A stretch of DNA of 64,000 nt from Ceratopteris richardii (Eukaryota > Streptophyta > Polypodiopsida > Polypodiales > Pteridaceae): the NCBI GenBank assembly GCA_020310875.1, contig CM035441.1:82195878-82259877 (forward strand), in the 5' to 3' direction. Within the stretch, counting starts at the first letter, position 1. The number at the start of each line of letters is the position of its first letter. Below are positions 62,341 to 64,000 of this stretch, one piece after another. The notes under the pieces are model-generated. The model was given only the letters and a program-made list of their open reading frames with translations. It had not been told where the DNA came from and did no database searches. Both the position numbers and the translations under genes were made by a program.

Positions 62341-64000
62341 CCGAGAAGTAGGAAACATATGTTCATGCTCTCTATGTACTCTACAATTTGTGTGAATTTT
62401 GTAGGTATCTTGCGGAGTATTGTGTTTGCCCTTTCAACTCCTTTTTCTATGTGTGAAGGCATCATTGTGTAGCTCTATCAAAGACAATCCATATTGGTAT
62501 ATCACCATCACATCACTTCACTCGTATCTAAGCAGATCAAACAAAAGAAGGTTTTTCTTGCTGTAAGAGTGAAGTGAGCACCCACCCGAGGATTATGAGT
62601 AAGGTGGTGACAAGACATGCCTTTGCATTCGAGTCACCACAGTCAGCATTGGAATTTTTGCTTATTCCTGAGGGAGGGGCTCAACAATGAAGAAAGATGG
62701 TGGTTCCTAGTACTTCTCAGAAGATCACCCATCCCACTTCCATTCTCATCATAGCTTGCTTAAAACGCAATAACTTGCCACTAAGATACACTATAGTGGT
62801 GTTTGAGGAGGGGGAAGACTACGGTTCACATTACCTTGAGCACATTTTCATCTTTCAAATCTTCAATCTTTGCTTTTGAAGCCTATTTTGAAGCAATTGT
62901 GGGGTGACTTATGGAGCCATCATGGAGTACTTTCACACATAGTTCTCTTTACATAGGTTCAAGAAAATGAAGGAGAGCATTCTTTGTACTTCTCCAACAA
63001 CAAGTACTCATCTTTGAGCATGTGTTTTTCAGTCACACTAGTAAATATACAAGTTTCTTGAAACGTTTTCAATTATGATGGGAGCAAACACAAGTTTAAT
63101 TAGGGTTTTGAGCCTAATGACTAGAGTTGAAAAACACTTGCAAGTGTCATTGGCTAGTGTTTGGGCTGCAAATTCAGCCTTTCACTATCCATTTACTGCA
63201 TATACTAAGCACATACACACTGTATACTTCTGTAGTGCTTATGTACATCCATAAGGTCATTGATTTTTACGCTTTTGCATAAAGCCTTTGACATTGATAT
63301 TAGATAAAGAGGGTCATGGTGAGGTTTTTGTAAGTCAAAAACACCCACATATTGGGACCTCTTTAGTGATGGAGCTAGAAGATTTACCCAGCCTCACCAT
63401 AGGAGATGTATGCTAGTTGTTCATAAGAGCTCGATAAGCCTAGGATTCTTTTGGTTAAGTGGTTATATGCAATGGAGTCCATGGTCACTATGTAGATCTA
63501 CATGTTTTTCCTTGTAGCCTTATGAGTTTTTGGCTATATTCATATACTCATTTAGTAGAGGACACTCTCGCAAATGTTTTCCAATGTTTTGGTTTTCACT
63601 ATAGAGTGGTTGATTTTGCTCCTTGACACACTTATTTGTGTGATCACACATATTCTCACATAATCCATTTGGTTGGTCGTTGTTTTTTATCAATCCATAT
63701 TTGTGGGGAGACTATCAAATTTTTCCCAAAATCTGACACTTGGTCATCCCTTTTTTTATCCTTAGTTGTGTTTTGGAATATTCTAGCTCCACTGGCATTC
63801 TGTTGAACTCTCTATAATCATGGAATTATAAATCTCAAGCACATCTAGTGGATCTAGGTCTAGTTCCACTATTCCCAAGAGGATCTTGAACTTGCAACAC
63901 AAAGACAATTTTTAGATCTAAAAATTTGCTGGTGTGTTAATTCAAATGATACAATGGAATCCCCTAAATGGCTCAAAGAAGCCTATTGATCATATGGATG
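62341..64000. other. No gene recognised
   Basis: AT-rich sequence to the right edge. The first part may be the rest of the Copia F LTR, but no partner sequence sets its end. Open stretches of 60-66 codons (62272-62472, 62697-62879) have no domain. The MADS-box exon was searched for by eye on the minus strand and not seen. Confidence 0.4.

Noticed and set aside
59850-64000. MADS-box exon in the right part of the window
   Set aside because: No minus-strand codons resembling the MADS domain (RIEN, FSKRR, LCDAEV) were found by eye, so the 5' exons were left unannotated.

Overview
The window looks like a repeat-dominated, AT-rich nuclear region of a seed plant, most likely a gymnosperm. That placement is inference. 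It rests on old but still readable LTR elements (paired LTRs differing by roughly 12-20% by eye), layered insertions, long (TA)n tracts, and one spliced plant MADS-box gene. No bacterial, CRISPR or viral-genome features were seen.

Host gene. The minus strand at 58714-59850 carries the last five exons of a MIKC-type MADS-box gene. Exons of 100, 42 and 42 bp sit in phase with GT/AG borders, followed by a C-terminal exon with a stop. The MADS-box exons are not in the window. They are expected to the right, beyond an intron that would hold a small Copia element (60694-62340).

Repeat layout, left to right. (1) 1-5483: Copia and Gypsy fragments, then a Copia pol with the start of its 3' LTR. (2) 6520-17642: Copia A1, split by a minus-strand Copia (9283-15637) with a TCTAT target duplication. 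(3) 17643-21200: two CACTA (En/Spm) transposase regions on the minus strand, one with a visible terminus at 18625. (4) 21285-22765: a degenerate ~48-bp minisatellite with telo-box-like motifs and (TA)n expansions. (5) 22960-27425: minus-strand Gypsy gag pieces split by a non-autonomous LTR element (24287-27114, equal 547-bp LTRs, GCAAT duplication). (6) 27426-32183: a short repeat array, a Gypsy RT fragment and unassigned DNA. (7) 32184-55338: a 23-kb nested stack. Copia A2 is split in gag by a Gypsy element (33378-53455). That Gypsy holds a solo Copia LTR (35151-38198, TCGTG duplication), itself holding a LINE (35586-~37620), and a minus-strand Copia (42784-49472), itself holding plastid-like DNA (44850-45802). 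(8) 55321-56720: an 18-bp fold-back junction and a LINE 5' fragment. (9) 56721-64000: unassigned DNA, a (TC)n tract, the MADS gene and Copia F.

All LTR elements are fossils with several to many breaks each; none looks able to move. The largest unexplained coding-like stretch is 50318-51700, in the 3' part of the nested Gypsy element, where no RT or integrase was recognised. All divergence figures are hand estimates.
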